Shown here: piece by piece, positions 16,495 to 25,694 of the stretch
Numbering within the stretch: the stretch's first letter is position 1
How the letters are laid out: each line of letters begins with the position of its first letter
From: Hymenobacter sp.
Lineage (GTDB): Bacteria; Bacteroidota; Bacteroidia; Cytophagales; Hymenobacteraceae
Length of the DNA: 64,000 nucleotides
NCBI GenBank assembly: GCA_028288445.1
Contig: JAQBNT010000242.1
Coordinates: 1 to 64,000, forward strand
Reading direction: 5' to 3'
The notes under the pieces: model-generated
What the model was told of the DNA's origin: nothing
The model's input: the letters and a program-made list of their open reading frames with translations, nothing else
Databases searched by the model: none
Position numbers and translations under genes: made by a program

Positions 16495-19191
16495 CTATTC
16501 AATCGCAACGCTACCGCCGGTCAGGGTCAACTCCTTTTTTAAGACGCTGCCGCTGGCCAGCGCTTGGCGGAGCGGCTGCCCGCCTCCGGCAAACAGGTGC
16601 ACCTTGCCCGGCCGCTCGGCCCGTTGCACCTGCTCATCGAGCCACGAAAGCTGGCGGGGCGAGAGCGTGAACCGCACGGTCCTTTTCTCTCCGGCTTGCA
16701 GGGCCACCCGCTGGAAGCCTTCAAGGGCGTGTAGCGCCACCCGGCTTTTCGCATTGGGGTGCCGCACGTAGAGCTGGGCCACTTCGTCGCCGGCCAGCTT
16801 GCCGGTGTTTTGCACCTCCACGCTCACCACAACGGGCTGGCCGGTCGGGGCCGTAGCGGGCACCTTTAGGTTGCTGTATGTAAAGCGGGTGTAGCTCAGG
16901 CCGTAGCCGAAGGGATACAGCGGCGTGGCCTTGAAATAGCGGTACGTGCGGCCCGTCATGTCGTAGTTGTCGAAGGGCGGCAGCTGGCTTTCCGACTCGT
17001 AGAACGTCACGGGGAGGCGGCCGGCGGGGTTATAGTCGCCGAACAGCACATCGGCCAGGGCGGTGCCGGCCGCCTGCCCGCCGTACCAGCCGTTCACGAT
17101 GGCCGGCAGGTTCCGGGCCTCCCACGGGCAGCCGATGGCGCTGCCGGTCATCATCACAAACACCACCGGCTTGCCCGTGGCGTGCAGCTTTTTCAACAAT
17201 TCGGTTTGCGCGGTGGGGAGCTTGATGCTCGTGCGGTCGCCGCCGTCAAAGCCCTCCACGTTCACCTTCATTTCTTCGCCTTCGAGCCGGGGCGAAATGC
17301 CGCCCACGAAGATGATGGCATCGGCATCCCTGGCCTGGGCCAGAATACTGGGCAGGTTTATGGGCACCACGGTGGCGGCCCCGAACTTCAGAATGGCCCG
17401 GCCGCTGTTCTGAAAATATTCCAGCTTGATGGCCAGTGGTTTACCGGCCGTTACTTTGCGGTCGTACTGGCTGGTGGTGCTGTTCTGGCCGCCCCATTTG
17501 TCAATCACCAGCTGGTTGTCGATGAACAGCCGGTAGCCGTCGTCGCCGGTAATCTGAAACGATACTTCGCCCGTTTTTTCGGGCGTGTAGGTGGTTTGGT
17601 AGCGGGCCGAGATGTTTTGGGCCGGCAGGCCGGGCGCGATTTCCAGGCTGGGCTCGCGCAGGTTGCGGTTCAGGCTGGCTTCCTGCGCGGTGGCTACCGG
17701 CGGGCCTGCCAGCTGGGTGCCCTTGAAATATTCGGCCCTGAAACCTGGCTGGCCCTCGTAATCTAGGCTTTTGTTGATATTGAACGGCTCGTAAATCGTG
17801 TTGCTGGCGTAATCAACGCCTTGCATATACGTCACCTGCGTGTTCGGCCCCACCTTGGCGCGGATGCCTTCGAGCGGCGTCACGTTGGTGGTGGGCGTGC
17901 CGTTGTAGTTGCCCAACTGCACGATGTCGTTGTCGGCGTTGGGGCCGAATACGGCAATTTTTTTCAGGTCTTTGCGCAGCGGCAGGGTGTTGTGCTCGTT
18001 CCTGAGCAGCACCACCGATTCGCGGGCCATTTTGAGGGCGTGGGCCTGGTGCGGGGCGCTTTCCACCACGCTCAGCGGAATCCGGGCGTATTTCACGCGC
18101 TCCACCGGGTCGAACATCCCCAGCTGGAAGCGGATTTTGTAGAGCCGCTTCACCGATACGTCCAGCTGCTTTTCCGTAATCAGGCCCTTCTGCACCGACT
18201 CCAGCAACGAGTTGTAAGTGAACCCCTTGCCACCGGCGCACTCCAGGTCAGTGCCGTGCATTACGGCGTTGGCGGCGGCTGTAGGGGCATCGGGGTCGGT
18301 TTTGTGGTGCTGCCAGAAGTCGTTGATGCCGTCGCAATCAGAGGTGACGTAGCCATTGAACTGCCATTTCTTATACAGAATGTCGTTCATCAGCTTGTCG
18401 CTGCCGCAGCAGGGCTGGCCGGCATAGGCGTTGTAGGCGCACATCACTCCGGCCACTTTGGCGTCCACAATCAGGTCGCGGAAGGCGGGCAAGTACGTGT
18501 CCCACAGGTCGTAGTCGCTGATTTGGGCGTTGAACTCGTGGCGGATTTTTTCGGGGCCGCTGTGCACGGCGAAATGCTTGGCGCAGGCCGTCACCTTGTA
18601 GTATTTGGGGTCGTCGCCCTGAAAGCCCTTCACCAGCGCCGCGCCCAGCTGGCCGGTCAGGTAAGGGTCTTCGCCGTAGGTTTCCTGGCCCCGGCCCCAG
18701 CGCGGGTCGCGGAAGATGTTGATGTTGGGCGTCCAGAACGTGAGGCCGCGGTAGATGCCGCGCTCGCCGCGCCGCACGTATTCCTGGTGCACGGCCCGCG
18801 CCTCGTCGGAAGTGATGGTGGCCATCTGGAGCATGGCCTCGGCATCGAACGTGGCCGCCATGCCAATGGCCTGCGGGAACACCGTGGTTTTCATGCTGGT
18901 GCGGGCTACGCCGTGCAGGGCCTCGTTCCACCAGTTGTAGGCCGGAATGCCCAGCCGGTCGATGGCCGGCGAGGCGCTGAGCATCTGCGATACTTTCTCG
19001 GACAAAGTCAGGCGGCCCACCAGGTCGTCCACGCGCTGGTCCATGTCCAGGTCCGGGTTTTGGAAGGGCAGTCCGGCCGCGACTGCGGGCGCTGGGGCCG
19101 GGGCGGCCGGCGCGGTGCCGGTCTGGGTTGATTGGCTGGAAACGCAGCCGGTCAGGACCACCAGCGATAAGGCAATCAGGCGTTTGTTCAT
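16495..19191 (-). CDS. GH3 glycosidase with PA14 insert, probably beta-xylosidase-like
   Basis: An 898-residue lipoprotein starting at ATG 19191 (MNKRLIALSLVVLTGC, lipobox LTGC); 24 further upstream codons are open but add no signal. The GH3 N-terminal barrel has EALHGVARTSMKTTVFPQ and nucleophile D285 in VTSDCDGIND. A PA14 domain (FRAEYFKGTQLAG...TGDDGYRLFIDNQL) is inserted before the second sandwich half, and a fibronectin-like domain closes the protein (VVVSVEVQNTGKLAGDEV). The GVAR/TVFPQAIG wording is typical of GH3 beta-xylosidases and arabinosidases, which fits the xylose genes of this PUL. It is the last gene of the leftward operon. Confidence 0.88.
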   Translation of the reverse strand: MNKRLIALSLVVLTGCVSSQSTQTGTAPAAPAPAPAVAAGLPFQNPDLDMDQRVDDLVGRLTLSEKVSQMLSASPAIDRLGIPAYNWWNEALHGVARTSMKTTVFPQAIGMAATFDAEAMLQMATITSDEARAVHQEYVRRGERGIYRGLTFWTPNINIFRDPRWGRGQETYGEDPYLTGQLGAALVKGFQGDDPKYYKVTACAKHFAVHSGPEKIRHEFNAQISDYDLWDTYLPAFRDLIVDAKVAGVMCAYNAYAGQPCCGSDKLMNDILYKKWQFNGYVTSDCDGINDFWQHHKTDPDAPTAAANAVMHGTDLECAGGKGFTYNSLLESVQKGLITEKQLDVSVKRLYKIRFQLGMFDPVERVKYARIPLSVVESAPHQAHALKMARESVVLLRNEHNTLPLRKDLKKIAVFGPNADNDIVQLGNYNGTPTTNVTPLEGIRAKVGPNTQVTYMQGVDYASNTIYEPFNINKSLDYEGQPGFRAEYFKGTQLAGPPVATAQEASLNRNLREPSLEIAPGLPAQNISARYQTTYTPEKTGEVSFQITGDDGYRLFIDNQLVIDKWGGQNSTTSQYDRKVTAGKPLAIKLEYFQNSGRAILKFGAATVVPINLPSILAQARDADAIIFVGGISPRLEGEEMKVNVEGFDGGDRTSIKLPTAQTELLKKLHATGKPVVFVMMTGSAIGCPWEARNLPAIVNGWYGGQAAGTALADVLFGDYNPAGRLPVTFYESESQLPPFDNYDMTGRTYRYFKATPLYPFGYGLSYTRFTYSNLKVPATAPTGQPVVVSVEVQNTGKLAGDEVAQLYVRHPNAKSRVALHALEGFQRVALQAGEKRTVRFTLSPRQLSWLDEQVQRAERPGKVHLFAGGGQPLRQALASGSVLKKELTLTGGSVAIE

Positions 19192-19266
19192 GAAGTGGAG
19201 GAGGGGAAGGCCGGGGCCCGCGCTGGGCGTAGCGGGCGGAATGGGGCTAAGAGGATTCAGCAACGG

Positions 19267-20943
19267 CTAACCTTTGACCTTGAGGGCTTTGGCACTGGCA
19301 CCGGCCTTGGCTTCCACCGGCGGGCGGTTTTTGCCGGCTTCGATACGGGTCGCGGTTATTTTCTCGCTCCGGGCTCCGCTCAGGCCGAAGAGGGGCTGGT
19401 TGCCGGGGGCCGTCACCGTCAGGCCGTCGAAGCTGATGCTGCGGCTGTTTTCGACGTAGACCGGCGATGCGGCACTCAGCGTTTCCAGCCGCAAGTTGCT
19501 GATAATGATGTTCTGGGCCTCAATCAATTCCACGCCCTTGTTGGCGCGCAGCACCAGGTTGTCGAGGGTGATTTGCTGGATACTCATTTCCGGCAGGCCG
19601 CGCAGGAAAATGGCCCGCTCGGCCCCATCGCACACGATGTTGCTGATGAAAAAGCGGCGAAACTGCGGCGTGGCTTCCGTCACGGCGGGCACTTCGGCCG
19701 GGGCAGCGGTGCCGTCGGCCAGCTTGGGCGGGGCCTTCATGAAGTAGTACATGTCGAACAGAATGGCGTCGTGCACAATGTCTTTCATGGCGATGTTGCG
19801 CACGTAGATGTCCTCCACGATGCCGCCCCGGCCGCGCGCCGTTTTGAAGCGCAGGCCGATGTCGGTGCCCATAAATGTGCAGTCTTCCACGAACAGGTTG
19901 CGCGCCCCGCCCGACATTTCGGAGCCGATGACGAAGCCGCCGTGGGCGTGGTACACCACGTTGCGGCGGATGAGGGCGTTTTCGGTGGGCACGCCGCGCT
20001 TGCGGCCTTCCGCGTCCTTGCCCGATTTGATGCAGATGCCGTCGTCGCCCACGTCGAAGGTGCAACCTTCCACCAGCACGTTGCGGCACGATTCGATGTC
20101 CAGGCCATCGCCGTTGCGGGCGTAGTCGGGGTTGCGCACCAGCAGGTTGCGCACCGTTAGCTCCTGGCACAGCAGCGGGTGCAGGCACCAAGCCGGCGAA
20201 TTCTGAAACGTGACGCCATCCAGCAGCACTTTCTTGCAGTTCGTAAGCACGAGCAGGTTGGGGCGCAAAAAGTCCTTCACGTCGTTGTAGTCCGGCGCAG
20301 TTTTGCCGGCCACCACGCCGCCAGGGTTGGGCACCTGCGCACCGCGCAGGGCCTTTGCCGAGGGGTGCCACGTCTTGCCGTCCTCGCTCAGCAGCCCGCC
20401 CGAGGCCACTTTTTTCTTCCACTCGCTTTCCGTCAACCGGTCGCGGCCCACGGCCCGCCAGGCGTCGCCGTTGCCGTCCACGATGCCGCTGCCGGTGATG
20501 GCCACGTTTTCCAGCCCGGTGCCCGAGAGCGGCGACTGGTTGCGGTAGGATGGAATGCCCTCGAAGCTGCCCAGCACCAGCGGGTACTGGTCGAAATCGG
20601 CCGAGAACTGCAGCACCGCCGCCCGCCGCAGGTGCAGGTTCACATTGCTTTTGAGCTCCACCGGGCCGGTCAGCCACAGGCCGCCGGGCACCAGCACCAC
20701 GCCCCCGCCCTTGCGGCTGCAGTCGGCAATGGCCGCGTTGATGCTCTGGGTGTTGAGTGTGCGGCCGTCGGGCCGGGCCCCGTAAGTGGTGATGTTGAAT
20801 GTGTCGGGTTTGAAAGTGGGGAGCTGCGCGGTGGGCAGGTTGGCCCAGGAAAAGCCGCCGGACTTCGGCTGCGCTTTGGCGGCCGGGGCCAGCAGGGCCG
20901 CGCTACCCAGCAGCGCCAGGCATAAGAAAAAAGGTTGTTTCAT
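19267..20943 (-). CDS. GH28 polygalacturonase-type hydrolase
   Basis: A 558-residue protein from ATG 20943 with signal peptide MKQPFFLCLALLGSAALLAP...AKAQ; the longer frame to 21156 overlaps the upstream pectinesterase gene and is unlikely. It is a right-handed beta-helix. The GH28 catalytic blocks are visible: NGDGLDIES (about residue 280), GDDGICIKSG (about 300), HGGFVIGSEMSGG (about 330) and RFKTARGRGG (about 363), corresponding to NTDG, DD, GHG and RIK. It hydrolyses alpha-1,4-galacturonosyl or rhamnogalacturonosyl bonds, in an exo or endo mode that cannot be told here. It lies between CE8 and GH3 in the leftward pectin operon. Confidence 0.92.
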   Translation of the reverse strand: MKQPFFLCLALLGSAALLAPAAKAQPKSGGFSWANLPTAQLPTFKPDTFNITTYGARPDGRTLNTQSINAAIADCSRKGGGVVLVPGGLWLTGPVELKSNVNLHLRRAAVLQFSADFDQYPLVLGSFEGIPSYRNQSPLSGTGLENVAITGSGIVDGNGDAWRAVGRDRLTESEWKKKVASGGLLSEDGKTWHPSAKALRGAQVPNPGGVVAGKTAPDYNDVKDFLRPNLLVLTNCKKVLLDGVTFQNSPAWCLHPLLCQELTVRNLLVRNPDYARNGDGLDIESCRNVLVEGCTFDVGDDGICIKSGKDAEGRKRGVPTENALIRRNVVYHAHGGFVIGSEMSGGARNLFVEDCTFMGTDIGLRFKTARGRGGIVEDIYVRNIAMKDIVHDAILFDMYYFMKAPPKLADGTAAPAEVPAVTEATPQFRRFFISNIVCDGAERAIFLRGLPEMSIQQITLDNLVLRANKGVELIEAQNIIISNLRLETLSAASPVYVENSRSISFDGLTVTAPGNQPLFGLSGARSEKITATRIEAGKNRPPVEAKAGASAKALKVKG

Positions 20944-20992
20944 AAGCTGAAGACCCGGCCTGCACGGAAGGTCTAAATAGGTAAGAGGGTGG

Positions 20993-22060
20993 TTATTTGA
21001 GCGCTGGCAGCCACGGGGTTTGACCCGCGAATACCTGCGCCAGCGTGTAGGTTTTGGCTTCTTTGGCGCTGAGCTGTTTGGCCCACGGCACGCGGCTTTT
21101 GGCATTGGCGCCCGGCCCGGCGGACTGGTATTCGGCGTAGTAGGCCGTTTGCTCATTCTGCGGGTTGCGCCAGTTGTCCCAGCCCGCCGGGGCGATGTGG
21201 CCGCCCATTTCGGTGTTCAGAAACACGGTGCGCGCATTGGGCCGCCAGGGCCGCCCCAGGTACACCTTTTGGGCCTCGGGCGCGGCTGTAAGCTGGCAAT
21301 TGAGGAATACGAAGCCGAACTGCTGCCGGGGTGTGGTGGAAGCCGCCGTGATGTAGGAATCGGCTTTGCTGAAGATGACGCAATGGTCGAACACGGCCGT
21401 GCTGGCCCCGAAAATGAAATCCGTGGTGCCCTCGATGTAGCAGTTCAGGTAGTACTGGCGGCTGTTTTCGATGGCCAGAAACAGGGTGTCCTGGTTGCCC
21501 AGCATCCGGCAGTTGCGGAAGGTGGCCCGGTCGCCCTCCACGTGCAGGGCCACGGCCTGGCCCACGCGCCCGGCCGAATTCTCGAAGGTGATGTTCTCGG
21601 CCGTGAAGTCGTTGCCCTGCACGCGCACCGTGGAGGACGTGTAGGTGCTGTGCTTCCCGGCATCGCCGGAATAGTCGCCGTAGGTGATGATGACGCCTTC
21701 GCGGCTTTCGCCTACGAGGGTAATGTGCGTTTTTTGCGAGGGCACCAGCAGCTTCTCGCGGTAGATGCCGTTTTTGATAAAAATGGTGGCCGTCACCTGC
21801 ATAAAGTCGCGCACGGCCAGCACGGCTTCCTGAATGGTGCGGTAGTCGCCGGAACCGTCCGGGGCTACCGTCAGGCGCACTTTCTGGTTGAAGGAGGCGG
21901 GCGGCGCGGGCGCTTTCACAGGCACCGTCTGGGCCGATAATGACGGGGCCGCCAGCAGCCCCGCCAGTAGCACGGCATACCGGGCCTGACGAGGCAGCCG
22001 TGGGCCAGCATTTCGTGAGCCGGGACGCAGCCGGGCTATTTTACAAAAGCGTTCGACCAT
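20993..22060 (-). CDS. CE8 pectin methylesterase
   Basis: A 355-residue protein with a long basic N-region and signal segment (YAVLLAGLLAAPSLSAQ). The pectinesterase motifs are present in order: GSGDYRTIQEAVLAV, QAVALHVEGDRATF, GNQDTLF with D191, EGTTDFIFGAS with catalytic D214, and YLGRPWRPNART. It removes methyl esters from homogalacturonan so that the lyase and GH28 can cleave. A second CE8 with T9SS tail is at 30918-33509; this one lacks such a tail and is probably periplasmic, so the two may act on polymer outside and oligomers inside. The start could be shorter, but no other ATG fits well. Confidence 0.93.
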   Translation of the reverse strand: MVERFCKIARLRPGSRNAGPRLPRQARYAVLLAGLLAAPSLSAQTVPVKAPAPPASFNQKVRLTVAPDGSGDYRTIQEAVLAVRDFMQVTATIFIKNGIYREKLLVPSQKTHITLVGESREGVIITYGDYSGDAGKHSTYTSSTVRVQGNDFTAENITFENSAGRVGQAVALHVEGDRATFRNCRMLGNQDTLFLAIENSRQYYLNCYIEGTTDFIFGASTAVFDHCVIFSKADSYITAASTTPRQQFGFVFLNCQLTAAPEAQKVYLGRPWRPNARTVFLNTEMGGHIAPAGWDNWRNPQNEQTAYYAEYQSAGPGANAKSRVPWAKQLSAKEAKTYTLAQVFAGQTPWLPALK

Positions 22061-22088
22061 TGGGCGAAGGGAAGTGATATAGTAAGAA

Positions 22089-23012
22089 TCATTGCTTTTT
22101 GCCCGTCAGAAAACCCATTTCCAGCAGCCAGGCTTCGCAGAGCGTGGTCCACTGGCCGGTGGAGCCGGGGTTGTTGCGCAGGGCAATGGCGTGGCCGCCC
22201 TGCGGGAAGATGTGCAGGCTGCCGGGCACGTTGTGCTCTACCAGCGCTTGGTAAAAGAGCAGGCTGTTGCGCTGGTTTACGGTCGGGTCGTTGGCGGCGT
22301 GCACCAGGAAGGTGGGCGGCATAGCGGCCGTGACGTGCAATTCGTTGGAGAATTTTGTCACCAGTTCCGGCGCAGGGTTTTTGCCCAGCAGATTGTCCCG
22401 GCTGCCCGCGTGGGCATACTGCCCCAGGCTGATGACCGGCGACACCAGCACCATAAAATCGGGGGCAAACGCCAAGTAGTCGAGCGAGTCGCCCACGGCC
22501 GAAACGTCTTCTGGGTGCGTGCCGAGCGTGCTGGCCAAGTGTCCGCCGGCCGAGGCCCCCATTATGCCAATGCGGCGGTGGTCGAGCTTCCACTGGGCGG
22601 CGTGGGCCCGAATCAGGCGCATGGCACGCTGGGCGTCCTGCTCCGGGCCGATGCTGCGGTCTTTAAGGTCGGGCGAATTGGGCAGGCGGTAGTTGAGCAC
22701 GAAGGCCGTGACGCCCATGGTGTTGAACCACTTGGCTAATTGTGTGCCGCCCACCAAGTACGTCAGTTTCTGGTAGCCGCCCGGCGGGCAGATGAGCACC
22801 GCGCAGCCCTTGTTTTCCTCTTTTGAGGTGAAGAAAGCGTACATGCCCGGCGTGCCCACCTGCACAATCCGCTCGTTCTCAATCTTGTCCTCCAGGTTGA
22901 GGCCCTTGGAGTTAGGCATCTTCTTTTTCGGCCACAGCGGGAGGAATTCCTGGGCCTGCGCGGGCCGGAAACTCAGGCTCAGCAAGCAGAAAAGGAGGAG
23001 GCGGGAAAGCAT
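22089..23012 (-). CDS. Alpha/beta-hydrolase carbohydrate esterase
   Basis: A 307-residue protein with signal peptide MLSRLLLFCLLSLSFRPAQAQ. It has the alpha/beta-hydrolase triad: Ser in GASAGGHLAS, Asp in HAANDPTVNQ and His in FPQGGHAIAL; VLICPPGGYQ carries the oxyanion HGG-type motif in variant form. Proteins of this kind in Bacteroidota PULs remove acetyl groups from xylan or pectin. Its position between GH95 and CE8 in the pectin operon supports pectin or xylose-side-chain deacetylation, which is inference. It overlaps no neighbour and is 16 bases from GH95. Confidence 0.85.
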   Translation of the reverse strand: MLSRLLLFCLLSLSFRPAQAQEFLPLWPKKKMPNSKGLNLEDKIENERIVQVGTPGMYAFFTSKEENKGCAVLICPPGGYQKLTYLVGGTQLAKWFNTMGVTAFVLNYRLPNSPDLKDRSIGPEQDAQRAMRLIRAHAAQWKLDHRRIGIMGASAGGHLASTLGTHPEDVSAVGDSLDYLAFAPDFMVLVSPVISLGQYAHAGSRDNLLGKNPAPELVTKFSNELHVTAAMPPTFLVHAANDPTVNQRNSLLFYQALVEHNVPGSLHIFPQGGHAIALRNNPGSTGQWTTLCEAWLLEMGFLTGKKQ

Positions 23013-23028
23013 AGAATAGCGCGGGCGC

Positions 23029-25542
23029 TTATTGCGCCGTTAAGTCGTAGGATTGCCCGGCCTGGGTGGCCAAATCGTAGAGCGTGGAAGCCGCCAGCTT
23101 GGGTTTGGCTGTGGTGGTTTTGGCCGAAATGAGCGGCGCTTTCACGGGCAGTAGCTGGTAAAATGGGTTGGGATTATCGCCCTGCGCGGCCGTGAGCCGG
23201 GTTTTGCCGGTGGCTTTGAGGGGGCTGTGCAGGCGCACCCGGCAGTTGCCGCCGAGGCGCGAGGTGATGTGCAGGCGCGTAACCCGGCCCTGCTCCCAGG
23301 CCAGGTCCACCACGTAGCCGCCGCGGGCCACCAGGCCGCGTACTTCGCCCGTGGGCCAGGCGTCAGGTAGCGCGGGGAGAATGTCAATGGCCCCGTCGTA
23401 GCTCTGCACAAACAGTTCGGCCAGGCCCGAGGTGCAGCCGAAATTGCCGTCAATCTGGAATGGCGGGTGGGCATCGAGCAGGTTGGGGTAGGTGCCGCCG
23501 CCGGTGGCTTCGTTCACCTTTTCCACGGTGCCGGGCAGCAGGCGCAGCTGGTTGGTGAGCAGTTGGTAGGCGTGGTTGCCGTCCTGCATGCGGGCCCAGA
23601 AGTTCACCTTCCAGCCCATCGACCAGCCCGTGGAAATGTCGCCCCGCTGGGTGAGCGTGGTGCGGGCCGCCTCAAACAATTCGGGCGTGTGGTAGGGCGA
23701 AATCTGCCCGCTCGGAAACAGGCCGTAGAGGTGCGAGATATGGCGGTGCGTGCCCCTGGGGTTGTCGAGGTCCTGCAGCCACTCCTGCACCTGCCCGTAC
23801 TGGCCAATCTGTATGGGGGCCAGCCGCGCCCGCAGGCTACGTAGCGTATCGGCAAAAGCGTTATCAGTCCCCAGCAGCTCAGCGGCCCGGATGGTCTTGG
23901 AAAACAGGTCCGTTACCAGCTGGTTGTCCATGGTGGTGCCGGCCACGATGGCAATTTTGGTGTTGTCAAGCAAGTAAGAGTTTTCGGGCGACATCGACGG
24001 GCTCACCACCAGCCACTTGTGGGTGGGCTCCTCCTGCAAGGCATCCACGTAATAAGTAGCCGCGCCCTTCAGCACGGGGTAGTATTCGCGCAGAAAGGCC
24101 TGGTCGCCGGTGAACTGATAATGGTCCCAGAGATGCTGCGAGAGCCAGGCCCCGCCCATCGGCCAAAGGCCATAGTTGGGCTTATCCACCTGCCCGGTGA
24201 TGCGCCAGATATCCGTGTTGTGGTGCATCATCCAGCCACGGGCCCCGTACATGGTGCGGGCGCTCTGCTGGCCGGTTACGCTCAGGTCTTTGAGCATGCT
24301 GAACAGCGGCTGGTGCATCTCGGTCAGGTTGGTGATTTCGGCGGGCCAGTAGTTCATTTCCGTGTTGATGTTCACGGTGTACTTGCTGTCCCAGGGGCCT
24401 TTGAGTTTGTCGTTCCAGATGCCCTGCAGGTTGGCAGGCTGCCCGCCCGGCTGCGAGCAGCTGATGAGCAGGTAGCGGCCGTACTGGAAATACAGGGCCG
24501 CCAGGGCCGGGTCCTGGCCGTTGGCGAAGTTGGCCAGGCGCACGTCGGTGGGCTTTTGGGCGGCGGGCGTCACGCCCAGGCTCAGGCCCACGCGGTTGAA
24601 GTAGCGCTGGTAGGCGGCTACGTGGTCGGCCAGCAGCCGGTCGTACTTTTTGCCTATGGCTTTGGTGATGAAGGCGCTGGCCCGCTGGGTGGCGTCGCCG
24701 CTCACGTCGTGGTAGTTGTTGAAATTGGTGCCAATCGAAATGTAGAGCGTGGCACTGGTGGCCCCCTCAATGCGCAGCTCCTGGGGCCCGGCCACCACCC
24801 GGCCGCCCTCGGCCACGGCCCGCACCCGGGTCTGGAATTTGATTTGGCCGGGCTGGCCTTCGTGCTCATTGCCCGTGCCATCGAGGATGAGTTGGTCGTT
24901 TTCGGTGCGCAGGGCGTATTTCACCAGCGTTTCCTCGCTCAGCTGGCAGTCGATTTTGCCCGGCTTGCTGGCCGTCAGGCGCACCACCAGCACCTGGTCG
25001 GGCACGGAGCTGAACACCTCGCGCCGAAAGGCCACGCCGCCGAGCTGGTAGCTCACCGAAGCCACGGCGCGGCCAATGTCCAGGTCGCGGTAGTAGCTGG
25101 TGGCTTTTTCGTGGCCGGGAAAGGTCAGGTAGAGGTTGGCGGCCATCTGGTAGGGCATGCCGCTGTTGCCCTGGGGCAGCATTTTTTCCTGGGCCAGGGC
25201 CTGGGCTTCCACCTGTTGGCCGGCTTTGAGCTGCTCGCGCAATTGCTTGATAACCGGCAGCGCATTGGGCTTCACGTTGTTGTTCGGGCCGCCGGCCCAG
25301 ATGGTCGCCTCATTCAATTGCAGCCGCTCGCGCTCGGGGCTGCCAAATACCATGGCCCCCAGCCGGCCGTTGCCGATGGGCAGGGCCTCGTTCCAGTTGG
25401 CAGCCGGATGGTCGTACCACAGCCTGAGTGGCGTGGCGGGCACCGGTTTGGCGGCTGCGGGCGAGGCTACCGCCGTCGCCAACAGGCCCAAGCCGATGGA
25501 CAGGTACGTGAAGGCCTTCCGGCGCAGCGGCACTACTTTCAT
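23029..25542 (-). CDS. GH95 alpha-L-fucosidase/alpha-L-galactosidase family enzyme
   Basis: An 837-residue protein from ATG 25542 (MKVVPLRRKAFTYLSIGLGLL, signal peptide ending ASPAAAKP); nine more codons are open upstream. The N-terminal super-sandwich carries LWYDHPAANWNEALPIGNGR and QLNEATIWAGGP, both diagnostic of GH95. The alpha/alpha barrel has VVSPSMSPENSYLL and GNFGCTSGLAELFVQS, which include the catalytic Glu and Asn/Asp positions. GH95 enzymes invert alpha-1,2-fucose or the related alpha-L-galactose found in pectin and xyloglucan side chains. It sits between SusD and the esterase. Which sugar it removes is not clear from sequence. Confidence 0.92.
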   Translation of the reverse strand: MKVVPLRRKAFTYLSIGLGLLATAVASPAAAKPVPATPLRLWYDHPAANWNEALPIGNGRLGAMVFGSPERERLQLNEATIWAGGPNNNVKPNALPVIKQLREQLKAGQQVEAQALAQEKMLPQGNSGMPYQMAANLYLTFPGHEKATSYYRDLDIGRAVASVSYQLGGVAFRREVFSSVPDQVLVVRLTASKPGKIDCQLSEETLVKYALRTENDQLILDGTGNEHEGQPGQIKFQTRVRAVAEGGRVVAGPQELRIEGATSATLYISIGTNFNNYHDVSGDATQRASAFITKAIGKKYDRLLADHVAAYQRYFNRVGLSLGVTPAAQKPTDVRLANFANGQDPALAALYFQYGRYLLISCSQPGGQPANLQGIWNDKLKGPWDSKYTVNINTEMNYWPAEITNLTEMHQPLFSMLKDLSVTGQQSARTMYGARGWMMHHNTDIWRITGQVDKPNYGLWPMGGAWLSQHLWDHYQFTGDQAFLREYYPVLKGAATYYVDALQEEPTHKWLVVSPSMSPENSYLLDNTKIAIVAGTTMDNQLVTDLFSKTIRAAELLGTDNAFADTLRSLRARLAPIQIGQYGQVQEWLQDLDNPRGTHRHISHLYGLFPSGQISPYHTPELFEAARTTLTQRGDISTGWSMGWKVNFWARMQDGNHAYQLLTNQLRLLPGTVEKVNEATGGGTYPNLLDAHPPFQIDGNFGCTSGLAELFVQSYDGAIDILPALPDAWPTGEVRGLVARGGYVVDLAWEQGRVTRLHITSRLGGNCRVRLHSPLKATGKTRLTAAQGDNPNPFYQLLPVKAPLISAKTTTAKPKLAASTLYDLATQAGQSYDLTAQ

Positions 25543-25694
25543 CAGGAAAGAATAACGAGGAAAAAGCAAGAGAACAGGGCGAAAAAAACGGTGGGCAACC
25601 CCACCCGATGCTCGTTTACAGCACCGGTTGGAGTTGCCCGAACAGCCCCCATTTGGACTCCCACCCGAATGGGGCTGTTCATGTCGTTTCAGGC